From Flavobacterium psychrophilum (lineage in GTDB: Bacteria > Bacteroidota > Bacteroidia > Flavobacteriales > Flavobacteriaceae): DNA of 13,800 bases. Positions within the stretch are counted from its first letter, which is position 1. Every line of letters starts with the position of its first letter. Position numbers and translations under genes: made by a program. Location of the stretch: contig CAMDQL010000045.1 in NCBI GenBank assembly GCA_945905915.1, positions 1-13,800 on the forward strand, written 5' to 3'. This document shows, in pieces, positions 12,366 to 13,800 of this stretch. The notes under the pieces were generated by a model. The model was not told the DNA's origin. It searched no databases and saw only the letters and a list, made by a program, of their open reading frames with translations.

Positions 12366-13391
12366 CTATTTCGTTGTAGTAGATTCTCTAATAATTAAAT
12401 TGGTTTCAATTATTTCGGTAGTATACTGTTCGTTTTCTTCATCTTCTAATTCTAAGCGATCAATCAACATTTGAGCGGATTTACGACCCATTTTAATGCC
12501 ATTTTGACTGACAGTTGAAATACTTGGTGTAGAGAATTGAGAAATAATGCCATCGGTAAACCCGATAACCGAAATATCATCAGGTACTTTTAAATTATTT
12601 TGTGCCGCTTTTTTAATGGCAGTAACGGCAAATAATTCATTAACAGCAAATATTGCATCACAATTTTGCGATTTGATGAGGTTTTCAATTTTAATAGCAC
12701 AATTATCAATGTCTTCAATTTTGATGATTAAATCTTCGTCAATCTTAATATGATTAGATTTTAACGCCTCTTTATAACCATCGGTTCTTAATTTACCAAC
12801 ACTTACATAATCAACAGTAGTAATTAAAGCTACTTTTCTAAATCCTTGTTCAATTAGAAATTGTACAGCATCAAATGCAGCTTGTTTGTCATCAATAATT
12901 ACTTTATCGCAAAAAACATCATTAGTTACTCGATCAAATAGTACTACAGGCATTCCTTGATTGATTACTTCTTGAATGTGGTGGAAGTCTTTCTTTTGTT
13001 GAGTTTCTTTAGATAACGACATGATAAAACCATCTGTACTTCCATTGGCTAGCATTTCTAAGTTGATGACTTCTTTGTCAAATGATTCGTCAGATAAACA
13101 AACAATTACATTATAACCATTTTCGTTTGCCACTTGTTCGATTCCGCTAATTACTGTTGCAAAAAAATGATGAACAATTTCTGGAATAATTATCCCTATA
13201 GTTTTCGTTTTTTTATTTTTTAAACTTAAGGCTATATTATTCGGTTTGTAATTGTAAAGCTTTGCAAATGCTTGTACTTTAAGCCGCGTGTCTTCGCTAA
13301 TTTCATGGCTGTCACGAAGTGATTTTGAGACCGTTGAAATGGATACATCTAGTTCTCTAGCAATTTGTTTAAGCGTGACTTTTTTTCTCAT
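12366..13391 (-). CDS. LacI-family transcriptional regulator of the maltose/starch locus
   Basis: A 341-residue LacI/GalR-family regulator of normal length. The N-terminal helix-turn-helix is at about residues 4-25 (VTLKQIARELDVSISTVSKSL). It is followed by the hinge segment KPNNIALSLKNKKT, whose leucine pair is the family feature that inserts at a central CpG of the operator. The rest is a periplasmic-binding-protein-like sensor domain from IGIIIP onward, with the typical DGFIM, VVLFDR, VIIDD and SVIGFTDG segments. It is divergent from susC and upstream of the transporter-enzyme operon, so it probably controls both in response to maltose or a maltodextrin. The intergenic palindrome at 13494-13507 is its likely site. 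Bacteroides starch loci use the unrelated membrane regulator SusR, so this is a different control scheme. The ligand is inferred. Confidence 0.92.
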   Translation of the reverse strand: MRKKVTLKQIARELDVSISTVSKSLRDSHEISEDTRLKVQAFAKLYNYKPNNIALSLKNKKTKTIGIIIPEIVHHFFATVISGIEQVANENGYNVIVCLSDESFDKEVINLEMLANGSTDGFIMSLSKETQQKKDFHHIQEVINQGMPVVLFDRVTNDVFCDKVIIDDKQAAFDAVQFLIEQGFRKVALITTVDYVSVGKLRTDGYKEALKSNHIKIDEDLIIKIEDIDNCAIKIENLIKSQNCDAIFAVNELFAVTAIKKAAQNNLKVPDDISVIGFTDGIISQFSTPSISTVSQNGIKMGRKSAQMLIDRLELEDEENEQYTTEIIETNLIIRESTTTK

Positions 13392-13459
13392 TTGGAAAAA
13401 GCTAATTATTAATATGCATTAAAAGTAACTTTTTTTTTTAAAACATCACATTTTTTGCT

Positions 13460-13491
13460 TAAAAATAGCACTAAAAACACAAAGTTTTCAA
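13460..13491 (-). promoter_or_regulatory. candidate promoter of the LacI-family gene
   Basis: On the minus strand TTG (13491-13489) and TATTTTTA (13467-13460) are 21 bases apart, matching the flavobacterial promoter pattern except for the last base. The -33 box lies two bases from the 14-bp palindrome, so an occupied operator would touch this promoter and could give autoregulation. The leader would be about 60 bases. A weaker alternative, TACTTTTA at 13427-13420, lacks a well-placed TTG. Confidence 0.35.
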
Positions 13492-13493
13492 CA

Positions 13494-13507
13494 CGAAAAC
13501 GTTTTCG
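13494..13507. promoter_or_regulatory. LacI-family operator palindrome CGAAAACGTTTTCG
   Basis: CGAAAACGTTTTCG is a perfect 14-bp palindrome centred on CpG, the geometry of LacI/GalR-family and CRE-type operators. It lies in the divergent lacI-susC intergenic region, 109 bases before the susC start and 102 bases before the regulator start. It would sit well upstream of the candidate susC -7 box and directly beside the candidate lacI -33 box. No second copy of this palindrome was found upstream of the MFS gene. Confidence 0.75.
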
Positions 13508-13552
13508 CTAGCTCTATTTTAAAATTGTATTTTTTTTTAATCAATTTTTACA

Positions 13553-13560
13553 TAAATTTA
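13553..13560 (+). promoter_or_regulatory. candidate -7 element of susC
   Basis: TAAATTTA differs from the flavobacterial -7 consensus TAnnTTTG only in the last base. The only upstream TTG (13525-13527) is 25 bases away, slightly more than the usual spacing. The same octamer is the candidate -7 box of the MFS operon. The leader would be about 50 bases. Confidence is low because the region is AT-rich. Confidence 0.3.
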
Positions 13561-13563
13561 ACA

Positions 13564-13583
13564 TTAGAAGTAAAGTTATAAGC
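13564..13583 (+). repeat. 20-bp shared promoter-region element, susC copy
   Basis: TTAGAAGTAAAGTTATAAGC matches 12228-12247 at 19 of 20 positions. Here it lies in the same orientation as susC transcription, 3 bases after the candidate -7 octamer and 33 bases before the start codon, so it would cover the first transcribed bases. A protein bound there could block or modulate initiation. Confidence 0.5.
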
Positions 13584-13616
13584 AATTAAATAACATTTTT
13601 AACCTAAACAATTTGT

Positions 13617-13800
13617 ATGAAAACACTGCAAAAAAAGTTACTACTTTTCTTACTTATCTTACCGATAGGTATGTTTGCGCAAAACACACTTAAAGGTGTT
13701 GTTTTAGATGGTAAAACGCAACAGCCAATGCCAAGCGTTTCTGTTGTAATCGAAGGTACTAACACTATGACTGCGACTGATTTTGATGGTAATTTTACAT
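13617..13800 (+). CDS. susC: SusC-like TonB-dependent outer-membrane transporter, N-terminal part (cut by window end)
   Basis: Sixty-one codons are visible from ATG 13617 to the window edge. Residues 1-22 (MKTLQKKLLLFLLILPIGMFAQ) are a signal peptide. They are followed by NTLKGVVLDGKTQQPMPSVS and an EGTNT...TDFDGNFT segment, the carboxypeptidase-D regulatory-like domain that opens SusC/RagA-type TonB-dependent transporters. Plug and barrel lie outside the window. It would import maltooligosaccharides across the outer membrane together with a SusD lipoprotein expected downstream. It is divergent from the LacI-family gene. The domain is shared with some other TonB-dependent receptors, so the SusC label rests on this start plus the amylolytic neighbourhood. 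Confidence 0.85.
   Translation, partial: MKTLQKKLLLFLLILPIGMFAQNTLKGVVLDGKTQQPMPSVSVVIEGTNTMTATDFDGNFT

Noticed and set aside
12361..12384. Hairpin ATCTACTA/TAGTAGAT across the stop codon of the LacI-family gene as a terminator
   Set aside because: The 8-bp stem is AT-rich, the loop is 8 bases, and no T tract follows on the minus strand. It also largely reflects the Thr-rich C-terminal codons.

Overview
The window is AT-rich, has Bacteroidota-style start regions without purine-rich Shine-Dalgarno sites, and carries SusC- and GH97-type genes. It looks like a Flavobacterium or a close relative (Flavobacteriaceae). I infer the taxon from gene content and protein style, not from a database search.

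Almost the whole window is a starch/maltodextrin utilisation locus. At the right edge the first 61 codons of a susC-like TonB-dependent transporter run rightwards. A LacI-family regulator gene is transcribed divergently from it. The 225-bp region between them holds a perfect 14-bp palindrome with a central CpG, the expected form of a LacI-family operator. Left of the regulator, all on the minus strand and tightly packed, are an MFS/GPH-type sugar transporter (12171-10783), beta-phosphoglucomutase (10780-10127), a GH65 maltose phosphorylase (10071-7786), a GH97 SusB-like alpha-glucosidase (7735-5624), a SusA-like GH13 enzyme with a cyclomaltodextrinase-type N-domain (5599-3761), an exported esterase-family alpha/beta hydrolase (3753-2827) and a second exported GH13 alpha-amylase (2824-1418). 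A strong intrinsic terminator at 1399-1364 closes the operon. Beyond it lies an unrelated BaiN/HI0933-type flavoprotein with a TTG start, then a short stretch of degenerate repeats to the left end.

Inferred pathway: SusC and its partners beyond the right edge import maltodextrins. The periplasmic GH13 and GH97 enzymes shorten them to maltose and glucose. The MFS protein carries maltose across the inner membrane. GH65 phosphorolyses it to glucose and beta-glucose-1-phosphate, and PgmB makes glucose-6-phosphate.

Three points deserve a second look. First, the GH65 gene has an in-frame TGA at codon 17. The reading frame continues cleanly on both sides, so this is a single-base nonsense change or a sequence error, and it hits the only phosphorylase of the pathway. 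Second, the MFS gene leader contains mutually exclusive hairpins, one of which occludes the start codon, an arrangement like a translational switch. Third, a 20-bp element with 19/20 identity occurs only in front of the MFS gene and in front of susC, suggesting a second shared regulatory site besides the LacI palindrome. No mobile element, CRISPR array, tRNA or rRNA was seen, and no intergenic gap exceeds 300 bases.
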